Of a DNA stretch of 64,000 bases, positions 53,092 through 62,330 are shown piece by piece. The notes below the pieces were generated by a model, which was not told the DNA's origin, searched no databases, and saw only the letters and a program-made list of their open reading frames with translations. This DNA comes from JBHJGP01 sp050331695. GTDB taxonomy: Bacteria > Pseudomonadota > Alphaproteobacteria > Geminicoccales > Geminicoccaceae. The DNA lies in the NCBI GenBank assembly GCA_050331695.1, contig JBHJGP010000029.1:1-64000 (forward strand). Reading direction: 5' to 3'. A program made the translations under genes and the position numbers. Each line of letters starts with the position of its first letter. The first letter of the stretch is position 1.

Positions 53092-54603
53092 GTGGCTTCA
53101 AGCCAGACCTTCGACCTCGTCATCGTTGGCGGCGGCATCAACGGCGTCGGCATTGCGCGCGACGCCGCCGGTCGAGGCCTCAAGGTTCTGCTTTGCGAAA
53201 GAGACGATCTCGCCAGCCACACGTCGAGCTGGTCGAGCAAGCTGATCCACGGCGGTCTTCGCTATCTCGAATATTATGAATTCCGTCTGGTCCGCGAGGC
53301 GCTGATCGAGCGCGAGGTGCTGCTCCGCGCCAGCCCCAACCTGATCAAGCCGATGGAGTTCGTGCTGCCGCACAGCACGGAACAACGCCCTCGCTGGATG
53401 ATCAGGATGGGCCTGTTCCTCTACGACAATCTGGGGGGGCGAAAGCTCCTGCCGGGCTCCAAGAGCGTCGATCTTTCGTCAGGCCCCTTGGGCGAGCCAC
53501 TGAAAAAAAAGTTCGCCAAGGGCTTCACCTATGCCGATGCCTGGGTCGACGACAGCCGTCTGGTCGCGCTCAACGCCCTGGACGCCGCGGAACGCGGTGC
53601 GGAAGTTCTGACCCGAAACCGCTGCACCTCGGCCCGCCGCGCGAACGGCCATTGGGCGATCACGCTGAAAGACGAGACAAACGGCGCCGAGCGGTCGGTC
53701 CAGGCACGGGGCCTGGTCAATGCCGCCGGTCCCTGGGTGTCGTCCTTCATCAAGGAAGCGGTTGCGGTCGAGAGCCGGCACCGGGTCCGCCTGGTCAAGG
53801 GCTCACACATTGTCGTACCGAAGCTGTTCGATCACGGTCACCCCTACATCCTGCAAAACGACGACAAGCGGATCGTGTTCGCGATCCCCTATCTGAGCGA
53901 CTACACCCTGATCGGCACCACCGACCTGACTTACGAGGGCGACCCCGCCGAGGCGGAAATCACCGAGGAAGAGACGAGTTATCTTTGCCGGGTGATCAAC
54001 CGTTACTTTGAGCGTCAGATCGGCGCCGATGACGTGGTCTGGACCTACTCGGGCGTGCGCCCGCTTTACGACGATGCCTCCGGCAATCCGTCCGCCGTCA
54101 CCCGGGACTATGTGTTCGACCTCGACACCGACGGCGGGGCGCCCTTGTTGTCGGTTTTCGGCGGCAAGCTCACGACCTACCGAAAACTGGCCGAACACGC
54201 GCTGCAGAAACTGAAACCGGTGATGGCGATCAAAGCCGGCGACTGGACCGCCAGCGCGAAACTGCCCGGAGGCGATATCGAGGATGCCGATTTCCCCAGG
54301 TTTCTGGCCGGCGTTCGCGAGCGCTATCCGTGGCTCGGCGATCAGCTTGCGGCCCGTTTGGCACGCGCCTACGGTACCCGTATCGAGCGGGTTCTTGGGA
54401 CCGCCAACAAGCTCGAGGATCTGGGAGGCGAGATGGGCGCTGGCTTGTACGAAGCCGAGCTCGACTATTTGCGCAAGGTCGAGTGGGCGCGGGAGCCGGA
54501 GGACATTCTCTGGCGCCGGACCAAGCTGGGTCTGTTCATGTCCGACGAAGAGGCGGCGCGGGTCCGCGCCTGGTGCATGCGCAACCAGGCCGAGGCGGCA
54601 TGA
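53092..54603 (+). CDS. glpD: Aerobic glycerol-3-phosphate dehydrogenase
   Basis: 503 residues from GTG 53092 with GGGAGGAAAG upstream. FAD enzyme at the inner membrane oxidising glycerol-3-phosphate to dihydroxyacetone phosphate and passing electrons to quinone. FDLVIVGGGINGVGIARDAA binds FAD; TSSWSSKLIHGGLRYLEYYE, YLSDYTLIGTTDLTYEGDP and SVFGGKLTTYRKLAEHAL are diagnostic. First gene of the glpD-glpS-glpT-glpP-glpQ-glpU-glpV operon; its stop overlaps glpS as ATGA. Confidence 0.97.
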   Translation: MASSQTFDLVIVGGGINGVGIARDAAGRGLKVLLCERDDLASHTSSWSSKLIHGGLRYLEYYEFRLVREALIEREVLLRASPNLIKPMEFVLPHSTEQRPRWMIRMGLFLYDNLGGRKLLPGSKSVDLSSGPLGEPLKKKFAKGFTYADAWVDDSRLVALNALDAAERGAEVLTRNRCTSARRANGHWAITLKDETNGAERSVQARGLVNAAGPWVSSFIKEAVAVESRHRVRLVKGSHIVVPKLFDHGHPYILQNDDKRIVFAIPYLSDYTLIGTTDLTYEGDPAEAEITEEETSYLCRVINRYFERQIGADDVVWTYSGVRPLYDDASGNPSAVTRDYVFDLDTDGGAPLLSVFGGKLTTYRKLAEHALQKLKPVMAIKAGDWTASAKLPGGDIEDADFPRFLAGVRERYPWLGDQLAARLARAYGTRIERVLGTANKLEDLGGEMGAGLYEAELDYLRKVEWAREPEDILWRRTKLGLFMSDEEAARVRAWCMRNQAEAA

Positions 54604-55673
54604 CCATCGCGCTCCAAGGAGTCGTCAAGCAGGTCGGCTCCGAAACCCACATCCATGAGACCGAGCTCACGCTCGAAACGGGGTTGACCGTCCTTCTCGG
54701 TCCCACCAATGCGGGCAAGACCTCGTTGATGCGGTTGATGGCCGGCCTCGACCGGCCAACCCGCGGCAAGGTGATCGTCGACGGCGAGGATGTTACGGGC
54801 ATGCCCGTGCAAAAGCGCCAGATCGCCATGGTCTATCAACAGTTCATCAACTATCCGGCGATGACCGTTTACGACAATATCGCTTCGCCTATGCGGGTCG
54901 CGGGCGCCGACAAGGCGACGATCGATCAGGAAGTCCGCCGCGCAGCTGATCTCCTGAAGCTCGGGCCGTTTCTTGAGCGGACGCCGCTCAATCTTTCCGG
55001 CGGCCAGCAGCAGCGCACCGCGATCGCCCGGGCCATCGTCAAGAAGGCGAAACTGGTCCTGCTCGACGAGCCGCTCGCCAATCTCGACTATAAGCTGAGA
55101 GAAGAACTGCGTGCTGAATTGCCTAAGATCTTCGCGGAATCGGGCGCCATCTTCGTCTATGCGACGACCGAGCCCTCGGAAGCGCTGCTTCTGGGCGGGC
55201 ACACGGCCACGCTCGCGGAGGGCCGGGTGACCCAGTTCGGGCCGACGGTGCAGGTCTTCCGCAAGCCCGTCGATCTGATCACGGCCCAGACCTTCTCCGA
55301 TCCGCCGATGAACGAGATCCGGGCGCGCAAGACCGGCTCCTCGTTCGAGCTTGAGGGCGGAACCCAGGTGCCGGCTCCGGCGGCGATCGAGGATGGTGCC
55401 TACACGCTCGGCTTCCGCCCCCACCATCTGTCGCTCGAGGCTGAGGGCGATGCGTCCGTGGCCTTGAACGCTCACGTCACGGTCACGGAGATCACCGGCT
55501 CCGAAAGCTTCGTCCATCTGGACCATGGCGGTCGGGACTGGGTGATGCTGACCCAAGGCATCCACGATATCGAACCGGACCGAACCCTCGAGGTCCATCT
55601 CGACACCCGCCATCTCCTGGTCTTCGACGATGCCGGGCGCAACGTGTCCCACGGCGAGCGGTTGGCGGCCTGA
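54600..55673 (+). CDS. glpS: Glycerol ABC transporter ATP-binding protein GlpS
   Basis: 357 residues from ATG 54600, overlapping the glpD stop by 4 bases; the frame is open upstream inside glpD. Walker A GPTNAGKTSL (about 34-43), canonical signature LSGGQQQR (about 133), Walker B LVLLDEPLANLD, and a C-terminal TOBE-like regulatory domain (LGFRPHHLSLEAEGD). One of two different ATPases of the glycerol importer, first described in Rhizobium leguminosarum. Confidence 0.92.
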   Translation: MTIALQGVVKQVGSETHIHETELTLETGLTVLLGPTNAGKTSLMRLMAGLDRPTRGKVIVDGEDVTGMPVQKRQIAMVYQQFINYPAMTVYDNIASPMRVAGADKATIDQEVRRAADLLKLGPFLERTPLNLSGGQQQRTAIARAIVKKAKLVLLDEPLANLDYKLREELRAELPKIFAESGAIFVYATTEPSEALLLGGHTATLAEGRVTQFGPTVQVFRKPVDLITAQTFSDPPMNEIRARKTGSSFELEGGTQVPAPAAIEDGAYTLGFRPHHLSLEAEGDASVALNAHVTVTEITGSESFVHLDHGGRDWVMLTQGIHDIEPDRTLEVHLDTRHLLVFDDAGRNVSHGERLAA

Positions 55674-55675
55674 CC

Positions 55676-56752
55676 ATGGCGAAAATCGATCTCGAGCACA
55701 TCCGCCATGCCTACGGCGCCAAGCCGAAGAGCGAAGCCGATTACGCGCTGAAAGAGGTGCACCACGCTTGGAACGACGGCGACGCTTATGCCCTTCTGGG
55801 TCCTTCCGGCTGCGGTAAGACCACGCTTTTGAACATCATCTCCGGGCTTTTGACCCCGTCGGAGGGAAAAATCCTGTTCGACGGCAAGGACGTGACCGGG
55901 CTTCAGCCGGAACAGCGCAACATCGCCCAGGTGTTTCAGTTTCCGGTCGTCTACGACACCATGACGGTCGCTCAGAACCTGGCTTTTCCACTGCGCAACC
56001 GGGGCGTGCCCGAGCCCGAGGTGGCCAAGCGGGTCGACGAGACGATCGAGATGCTGCAGTTGGGGCGGATCCGCGACCGCCGGGCCCAGGGCCTCACCGC
56101 CGATCTCAAGCAGAAAATCTCGCTGGGCCGGGGCATGGTCCGCTCGGATGTCGCCGCCATTTTGTTCGACGAGCCGCTGACGGTGATCGATCCCCATATG
56201 AAATGGCAGCTCCGCTCCCAGCTCAAGCTGCTGCACAAGCAGTTCGGCCACACCATGGTCTACGTCACCCATGACCAGACCGAGGCGCTCACCTTCGCCG
56301 ACACGGTCGTGGTGATGTATGAGGGCGAAATCGTCCAGATCGGCACGCCCGAGGAATTGTTCGAGCGGCCGCGCCACACCTTCGTTGGTTACTTCATCGG
56401 CTCGCCCGGCATGAACATTTTGCCACTCGAATTGGACGGCGCGACGGCGGCGGTGGGCGGCCACAGGCTCGAGCTGAACCAAGCGCCGGAAATCAAACCT
56501 GGCGCCAAGACCGAACTCGGCATCAGGCCCGAATATATCAGGCTCAGCGACGATGGCACGCCGGTGTCGATCGACCGGGGCGAGGATATCGGGCGCCTGA
56601 AGATCGTTCGCGCCACCCTCGAGGGCCAGGAGATCGCTCTCGTCCTGCGCGAGGACCAGGAGATCCCGGCCGAGGCGCGCGTTCGCTTCGATCCCAAAGG
56701 CATCAACATCTACGCCGACAACTGGCGCGTCGAGGCGGAAACGCAGCAATGA
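55676..56752 (+). CDS. glpT: Glycerol ABC transporter ATP-binding protein GlpT
   Basis: 358 residues, 2 bases after glpS. Walker A GPSGCGKTTL (about 42), Q-loop QVFQFPVVYDTMTVAQNL, Walker B AAILFDEPLTVID and switch VYVTHDQTEAL are intact, but the ABC signature is replaced by LTADLKQKISLGRG: no LSGGQ. Pairs with GlpS, which has a canonical signature, so the heterodimer should have one standard and one degenerate ATP site. Ends with a TOBE domain. Not the E. coli glpT permease. Overlaps glpP start. Confidence 0.9.
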   Translation: MAKIDLEHIRHAYGAKPKSEADYALKEVHHAWNDGDAYALLGPSGCGKTTLLNIISGLLTPSEGKILFDGKDVTGLQPEQRNIAQVFQFPVVYDTMTVAQNLAFPLRNRGVPEPEVAKRVDETIEMLQLGRIRDRRAQGLTADLKQKISLGRGMVRSDVAAILFDEPLTVIDPHMKWQLRSQLKLLHKQFGHTMVYVTHDQTEALTFADTVVVMYEGEIVQIGTPEELFERPRHTFVGYFIGSPGMNILPLELDGATAAVGGHRLELNQAPEIKPGAKTELGIRPEYIRLSDDGTPVSIDRGEDIGRLKIVRATLEGQEIALVLREDQEIPAEARVRFDPKGINIYADNWRVEAETQQ

Positions 56753-57630
56753 AGAAGACCTGGAACAACCGCGCCTGGTTCATGGTGCTGCCGGTTTTGC
56801 TGATCGTGGCCTTCAACGCGGTCGTGCCGCTGATGACCGTGGTCAACTATTCGGTGCAGGACACGTTCGGCAACAACGTCTTCTTCTTCGAGGGTGCCCG
56901 CTGGTTCGAACAGGTCTTGGCTTCGGAGCGGTTTCATGGCGCTCTGCTGCGCCAGTTTTTCTTCACCGCGACGATCCTGTTGATCGAAATACCGCTGGGC
57001 GTCGCCATAGCCCTGGCCATGCCGCGCTCGGGCGTCTGGGCCTCGGTGTGCCTGGTCCTGATGGCGCTGCCGCTCCTGATCCCTTGGAACGTGGTCGGCG
57101 CCATGTGGAACATCTTCGCGCTGCCCGACATCGGTCTTCTGGGTTACGGGCTCAACTGGCTGGGCATCCCGTTCAACTTCACCCAGCAGCCGATCGCCGC
57201 CTGGTTCACCGTGATCCTCATGGACGTCTGGCACTGGACCTCGCTGGTCGTGCTCCTGGCCTATGCCGGCCTGCAGTCGATCGATGACGCCTACTATCAG
57301 GCGGCCCGGATCGACGGCGCGTCCCGGTGGGCCGTGTTCCGCTACATCCAGCTGCCGAAGATGAAGCACGTTCTCACAATCGCCTTCCTGCTCCGGTTCA
57401 TGGACAGCTTCATGATCTACACCGAACCGTTCGTGCTCACCGGCGGCGGCCCCGGCAACGCGACCACCGTGCTCTCGATCGACCTGGTGAAGGCGGCGCT
57501 CGGCGAGTTCAATCTCGGCATCGCGGCATCGATGAGCATCATCTACTTCCTGATGACGCTCCTGGTCTGCTGGCTGTTCTACACGCTCACCATGCAGGGC
57601 GAGCAGCCGGCTGAGGGAGAGCCGAAATGA
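56749..57630 (+). CDS. glpP: Glycerol ABC transporter permease GlpP
   Basis: 293 residues, overlapping glpT by 4 bases. Six transmembrane helices (first AWFMVLPVLLIVAFNAVVPL) and the EAA loop DAYYQAARIDGASRWAVFRY then IQLPKM that docks the ATPase. MalF-type permease in the inner membrane. Confidence 0.92.
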   Translation: MKKTWNNRAWFMVLPVLLIVAFNAVVPLMTVVNYSVQDTFGNNVFFFEGARWFEQVLASERFHGALLRQFFFTATILLIEIPLGVAIALAMPRSGVWASVCLVLMALPLLIPWNVVGAMWNIFALPDIGLLGYGLNWLGIPFNFTQQPIAAWFTVILMDVWHWTSLVVLLAYAGLQSIDDAYYQAARIDGASRWAVFRYIQLPKMKHVLTIAFLLRFMDSFMIYTEPFVLTGGGPGNATTVLSIDLVKAALGEFNLGIAASMSIIYFLMTLLVCWLFYTLTMQGEQPAEGEPK

Positions 57631-58427
57631 GCCGCTTTCGCTGGCTGGTGCCGACCCTCTACATCATCTTCCTGATGCTGCCGATCTACTGGCTTTTGAA
57701 CATGTCGTTCAAGACGACCAACGAGATCCTGGGTGGCTTCAGCTGGTGGCCGAGCCAATTCACGACCGCGTCCTACGTCGACATCCTGACCGATCCCACT
57801 TGGTACACTGGCTATATCAATTCGATCATCTACGTGGTCCTGAACACCGTCATCTCGCTGGCCTTCGCGCTGCCCGCGGCTTACGCCTTCTCCCGCTACC
57901 GGTTCCTGGGCGACAAGCATCTGTTCTTCTGGCTCCTGACCAACCGGATGGCGCCGCCGGCCGTGTTCGCGCTGCCCTTCCTTCAGCTCTACTCGGCCAT
58001 GGGCCTGTTCGACACCCACCTCGCCGTGGCCCTCGCACACTGCCTGTTCAACATCCCGCTCGCGGTCTGGATCCTGGAAGGCTTCATGTCCGGCGTGCCC
58101 AAGGAGATCGACGAGACCGCCTATATCGATGGCTACAGTTTCCCGAAATTCTTCGTGAAGATCTTCATGCCCCTGATCGCCAGCGGCATCGGCGTCACCG
58201 CCTTCTTCTGCTTCATGTTTTCCTGGGTCGAGCTGTTGCTCGCCAAAACCTTGACCTCGGTGGCGGCGAAGCCGATCGCGGCGGTGATGACCCGGACCGC
58301 GAGCACCTCCGGCTATGAGCTAGGCCTCCTCGCCGCCGCCGGCGTCCTCACCATCATTCCCGGCGCGATCGTGATCTGGTTCGTGAGGAACTACATCGCC
58401 AAGGGCTTCGCGCTGGGGAGGGTCTGA
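57627..58427 (+). CDS. glpQ: Glycerol ABC transporter permease GlpQ
   Basis: 266 residues, overlapping glpP by 4 bases. MalG-type permease with about six helices; EAA loop EIDETAYIDGYSFPKFFVKI then FMPLIASG. Partner of GlpP. Not related to the glycerophosphodiester phosphodiesterase also called GlpQ in E. coli. Confidence 0.92.
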   Translation: MSRFRWLVPTLYIIFLMLPIYWLLNMSFKTTNEILGGFSWWPSQFTTASYVDILTDPTWYTGYINSIIYVVLNTVISLAFALPAAYAFSRYRFLGDKHLFFWLLTNRMAPPAVFALPFLQLYSAMGLFDTHLAVALAHCLFNIPLAVWILEGFMSGVPKEIDETAYIDGYSFPKFFVKIFMPLIASGIGVTAFFCFMFSWVELLLAKTLTSVAAKPIAAVMTRTASTSGYELGLLAAAGVLTIIPGAIVIWFVRNYIAKGFALGRV

Positions 58428-58430
58428 TCG

Positions 58431-58715
58431 GTGGATCTCAGTTGGATGGCCTGGACCTGGCAGACCGGCGCGTTCTTCGGCGCGATCGGGCTGTTGCTGT
58501 GTGTCATGAGTCTATGGGAGCTGGCCCGGCCCGGCGGCGCGCCCCGGCGCGGCGTGCTCGGCCTCGAGACCACCCGAGGTGACCGTCTGTTCATCTCGCT
58601 CCTCGCCGGCGCCTACATCCACCTGGCCTGGCTCGCCTTCGTACCGATGGCCCCGCTGTGGGGCGCGGCGAGCGGCACGGTCGTCATCGCGCTCGCCATC
58701 TTCCGCTGGGTCTGA
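58431..58715 (+). CDS. glpU: Small membrane protein of the glycerol transporter operon (GlpU, DUF2160)
   Basis: 94 residues from GTG 58431. Two hydrophobic segments (GAFFGAIGLLLCVMSLWELA and APLWGAASGTVVIALAIF) around the loop RGVLGLETTRGDRLFISLLA. DUF2160 proteins occur at this position in rhizobial glycerol operons; role in transport is not known. Confidence 0.85.
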   Translation: MDLSWMAWTWQTGAFFGAIGLLLCVMSLWELARPGGAPRRGVLGLETTRGDRLFISLLAGAYIHLAWLAFVPMAPLWGAASGTVVIALAIFRWV

Positions 58716-58791
58716 GCGCCCGCGCATCGGATTTGCCCAAACGCCGTCAGGGCCTTAGGGTGCATTCACGCGTAAATCAGGGAGGTCATCA

Positions 58792-60522
58792 ATGAAGTCG
58801 AAACTCTTGGCGACGGCGGCCGCCGTCGGTCTGTTGTGGGGAGGCGGCAACGCGCTCGCCGGTATCGAGGAGGCGGAGCGCTGGATCGACGAGGAGTTCC
58901 AGCCCTCGGTCCTCTCCCGCGAGGAGCAGGTTGAGGAGATGGAGTGGTTCATCCAGGCGGCCGAACCCTTCCAGGGCTTGGAAATCAACGTGCTGTCGGA
59001 AACCATTCCGACCCACGAATATGAATCCCGGACCCTCACCCGGGCGTTCCAGGAGATCACCGGCATCACCGTCAACCATCAGCTCCTCGGCGAGGGCGAG
59101 GTGGTCCAGGCGGTCCAGACCCAGATGCAGACCCAGCGCAATCTCTACGACGCCTACATCAACGACAGCGATCTGATCGGCACCCACTCCCGCCTGCAGC
59201 TCGCGGTCAACCTCACCGACTGGATGGCAGGCGAGGGCAAGGACGTCACCAACCCGATGCTCGACATCGATGATTTCATCGGCAAGGACTTTACCACCGG
59301 CCCCGACGGCAAGCTCTACCAGCTGCCGGACCAGCAGTTCGCCAACCTCTACTGGTACCGGAAGGACTGGTTCGACAAACCTGAGCTCCAGGAGCAGTTC
59401 CAGGAGATCTACGGCTACGAGCTGGCCGTGCCGATCAACTGGTCGGCCTATGCTGATATCGCCGAATTCTTCACCGATCACGTCCAGGAAATCGACGGGG
59501 TCCGGGTCTACGGCCACATGGACTACGGCAAGCGTGCGCCCGACCTCGGCTGGCGGATGACCGACGCCTGGCTGTCGATGGCCGGCGCCGGCTCCACGGG
59601 CCTGCCCAACGGCCAGCCGATCGACGAATGGGGCATCCGCATGGAGGAGGGCTCCTGCAACCCGGCCGGCGCTTCGGTCAGTCGCGGCGGCGGCGCCAAC
59701 GGCCCGGCCGCGGTCTACGCCATCGCCAAATGGGACGAGTGGCTCCGCGAATACGCGCCTCCGGGAGCCGCATCTTACGACTTCTATCAGTCGCTGCCTG
59801 CCCTTTCCCAGGGCAACGTCGCCCAGCAGATTTTTTGGTACACCGCCTTCACCGCGTCGATGGTCGCGCCCAAGTCCGAAGGCAACAACACCGTCGACGA
59901 TGAGGGCAATCCCCTCTGGCGGATGGCGCCCTCACCCCACGGCGCCTATTGGGAAGAGGGCCAGAAACTCGGCTATCAGGACGCCGGCTCCTGGACCATC
60001 CTGAAGTCGACGCCCACCGACCGGGCCAAGGCCGCCTGGCTCTACGCCCAGTTCGTGGTCTCCAAGACCGTCGACACCAAGAAGAGCCATGTCGGCTTGA
60101 CCTTCATCCGCGACAGTTCCGTCAATCACGAGAGCTTCACGGAACGGGCGCCCAAACTCGGCGGCCTGATCGAGTTCTACCGCTCCCCCGACCGGGTCCT
60201 CTGGACGCCCACCGGCATCAACGTCCCCGATTACCCGAAACTGGCGCAGATCTGGTGGCAGCAGATCGGTGACGTCAATTCCGGCGCCTTCACCCCCCAG
60301 GAGGCCATGGACCGGCTCGCCAGCGAGATGGACATCACCATGTCGCGGATGCAGGCGGCCGACGAGCAGGCCGACGTCTATGGCGGCTGCGGCCCGCGCC
60401 TGAACGAGGAAAAAGACCCCTCGGAATGGATCGGCAATGGCGGCGCCAAGGCCAAACTCGACAACGAGAAACCCCAGGGCGAGACCATCGCCTATGAGGA
60501 AATCGTCAAACGCTGGCAGTAA
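58792..60522 (+). CDS. glpV: Periplasmic glycerol-binding protein GlpV
   Basis: 576 residues, GGGAGG upstream. Signal peptide MKSKLLATAAAVGLLWGGGN-ALA, then an extracellular solute-binding fold (family 1): GLEINVLSETIPTHEYESRT, FQEITGITVNHQLLGEGEVV, DGKLYQLPDQQFANLYWYRK and a C-terminal lobe with YAQFVVSKTVDTKKSHVGLT. Longer than most such binders, as in other GlpV. Last gene of the operon; terminator at 60551. Confidence 0.93.
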   Translation: MKSKLLATAAAVGLLWGGGNALAGIEEAERWIDEEFQPSVLSREEQVEEMEWFIQAAEPFQGLEINVLSETIPTHEYESRTLTRAFQEITGITVNHQLLGEGEVVQAVQTQMQTQRNLYDAYINDSDLIGTHSRLQLAVNLTDWMAGEGKDVTNPMLDIDDFIGKDFTTGPDGKLYQLPDQQFANLYWYRKDWFDKPELQEQFQEIYGYELAVPINWSAYADIAEFFTDHVQEIDGVRVYGHMDYGKRAPDLGWRMTDAWLSMAGAGSTGLPNGQPIDEWGIRMEEGSCNPAGASVSRGGGANGPAAVYAIAKWDEWLREYAPPGAASYDFYQSLPALSQGNVAQQIFWYTAFTASMVAPKSEGNNTVDDEGNPLWRMAPSPHGAYWEEGQKLGYQDAGSWTILKSTPTDRAKAAWLYAQFVVSKTVDTKKSHVGLTFIRDSSVNHESFTERAPKLGGLIEFYRSPDRVLWTPTGINVPDYPKLAQIWWQQIGDVNSGAFTPQEAMDRLASEMDITMSRMQAADEQADVYGGCGPRLNEEKDPSEWIGNGGAKAKLDNEKPQGETIAYEEIVKRWQ

Positions 60523-60550
60523 TTTTTCGTCTGTTGGTGCTGGTGAGAAG

Positions 60551-60577
60551 ACCGGGGGCGCAAGCCCCCGGTTTTTT
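60551..60577 (+). terminator. Rho-independent terminator of the glp operon
   Basis: ACCGGGGGC, loop GCAA, GCCCCCGGT, then T-run. Perfect 9-bp stem. Confidence 0.92.
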
Positions 60578-60742
60578 GTTGTCTGATGACCTACATCACA
60601 CCCACATCCCGGTATTTTCTGTTTATTCATAGGCGACTACGAGCGGTCAGCGCACAACCACCAAGCTTAAACCCGAAATCTGTAAAGAAGCGGACGCTCC
60701 GTAAAGACTTTAACGAACTCATCCTCAGTCAAGGTAAATTAC

Positions 60743-61957
60743 ATGGCAGTGCGAAAGCGCGGTAACAAATTGGAGCCGTGGGAGATTGCAATGATCAAGG
60801 CGATGTTAGTACGGAATATCTGGAACGATCAGGATATTCTCTCATACTTCACAAGACCAACCCGCTCAATCAATCATGCGCGTATTCTAGAGATACGTTC
60901 CGGCGCAAGGTACAAGGCCGTAAAGGCAGCGACCGAGAACGAACTGAACGAGTTTCTGGGCGCGTGGCCGAATCTCGATCCTGAAACCGGCTTGAACCTG
61001 CGTGGGGACGAATTGTTGATCAAGGCGCGAGACGCGATGATCGCAGCTGTCCAAGTCTTCAACGGAGCTGGAGTCACATTTCGTGCCGAATTGTTCATTG
61101 TGACTAGCATTATCGCATGGACTTACCTTTTCCACGCTTGGTTCCGCAGCAAAGGTATTGACTACCGGCACAAAAATAAGTCGACCGGCGAGACTGAAAA
61201 AACCAAACAAGGAGCGGAACGTTACTGGGAGTTGGGAAAATGCTTGCGACACCCAAAATGTCCGCTGTCAAGTGGAGCGATCAAAAACCTACATTTTCTT
61301 TTGGGCTTGCGTCATGAAATCGAGTATCGTTCAACATATCGTATTGACGATGCGGTAAGCGCAAAGCTTCAAGCTTGTTGCATTAATTTCAACGAGACCA
61401 TCAAGTCTCTCTTCGGAGCTCAATACAATCTGGAGCAAAGGTTAACTATAGCGCTTCAGTTCGTGACATTCGCCGCAGATCAGCGCAGCGACTTGAAGAA
61501 GCAAAACTCGCTGCCAAGCCATGTCGAGGCCCACATCGATGCTTTCGAGCATGGTTTGACAGAAGACGAGTATGCAGATCCAGCGTATCGCTATCGTGTT
61601 GCTTTTGTGCCCTTCGTAAGCAATCGAGCGTCGAGCGCTGATGCCGCTATTGAATTCGTCAAGAGTGAATCGGAGGAAGGACGGGAGATCAACCGGGTGT
61701 TGCTCAAGGAGGTGGAGAAACCGCGATATACAGCGACACAAGTTTTAAGCAAGATGCATGAGGAGGGATATCCGCGCTTCAACAAAGGAGCGCACACGAA
61801 ACTATGGCAACAGTTGGACGCCAAAAATCCTGCACTTGGATACGGTCGGACGGGAGACTACAAACGCACATGGGTTTGGCATGAGCGTTGGCTTGAACGC
61901 GTCCGAGCCCACTGCTACGAGAACGCCGATCGATATCAACAGCCGGAAAATAAATAA
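60743..61957 (+). CDS. DUF3644 domain protein (HEPN-like), probably acquired
   Basis: 404 residues. ARDAMIAAVQVFNGAGVTFR then AELFIVTSIIAWTYLFHAWF fits the N-terminal helices of DUF3644, and FLLGLRHEIEYRS is a helix with an R-H-E core resembling HEPN-type RNase motifs, though spacing is not a textbook R-x4-6-H. The C-terminal third (SKMHEEGYPRFNKGAHTKLW) looks like a small helical nucleic-acid-binding domain. AT-richer than neighbours and isolated between two terminated operons. DUF3644 proteins are often found in defence-type islands; function unproven. Confidence 0.7.
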   Translation: MAVRKRGNKLEPWEIAMIKAMLVRNIWNDQDILSYFTRPTRSINHARILEIRSGARYKAVKAATENELNEFLGAWPNLDPETGLNLRGDELLIKARDAMIAAVQVFNGAGVTFRAELFIVTSIIAWTYLFHAWFRSKGIDYRHKNKSTGETEKTKQGAERYWELGKCLRHPKCPLSSGAIKNLHFLLGLRHEIEYRSTYRIDDAVSAKLQACCINFNETIKSLFGAQYNLEQRLTIALQFVTFAADQRSDLKKQNSLPSHVEAHIDAFEHGLTEDEYADPAYRYRVAFVPFVSNRASSADAAIEFVKSESEEGREINRVLLKEVEKPRYTATQVLSKMHEEGYPRFNKGAHTKLWQQLDAKNPALGYGRTGDYKRTWVWHERWLERVRAHCYENADRYQQPENK

Positions 61958-62330
61958 GACTGTTATTTACACAAGACTACTAAATTCCTGATGTCGTCGG
62001 TTTGAGTTTCAGGAAAGACTCGATTGTGTGTTGTGCGTGTTTCGAGCGGGCCGCCACCAAACGATCCTTACTTGGTAGTCGCCTAGCCATCGGTCCTTCG
62101 AAACCAGCGGTATTTTTTCGCGGCGTGCCGTCCATGAAAAAGCGAGCGAGAGGTGCGTGCAATTGCCAAACCGTTGCGCAGGGCTAGCCTATCGCAACTT
62201 GACGTCACAGTGAGTGCCCCGCACACTCAACTTCGAATGCACAGCTGAAGCCAATATCGAATGCTTTTTCCGTTGAGACGATGGGCGTCGCCGATGGGCG
62301 CTCCGGCCGGCAGCGAGACATTGCAGATCG
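61958..62330. other. Intergenic region without recognisable gene
   Basis: About 370 bases of lower GC between the DUF3644 gene and the glycosyltransferase. Several short overlapping frames on both strands, none with motif or good ribosome binding site. Confidence 0.4.

Noticed and set aside
54465..55652. 395-residue minus-strand frame
   Set aside because: Complement of glpS; composition is that of a shadow frame.
55472..56749. 425-residue minus-strand frame
   Set aside because: Complement of glpT; no conserved motif.
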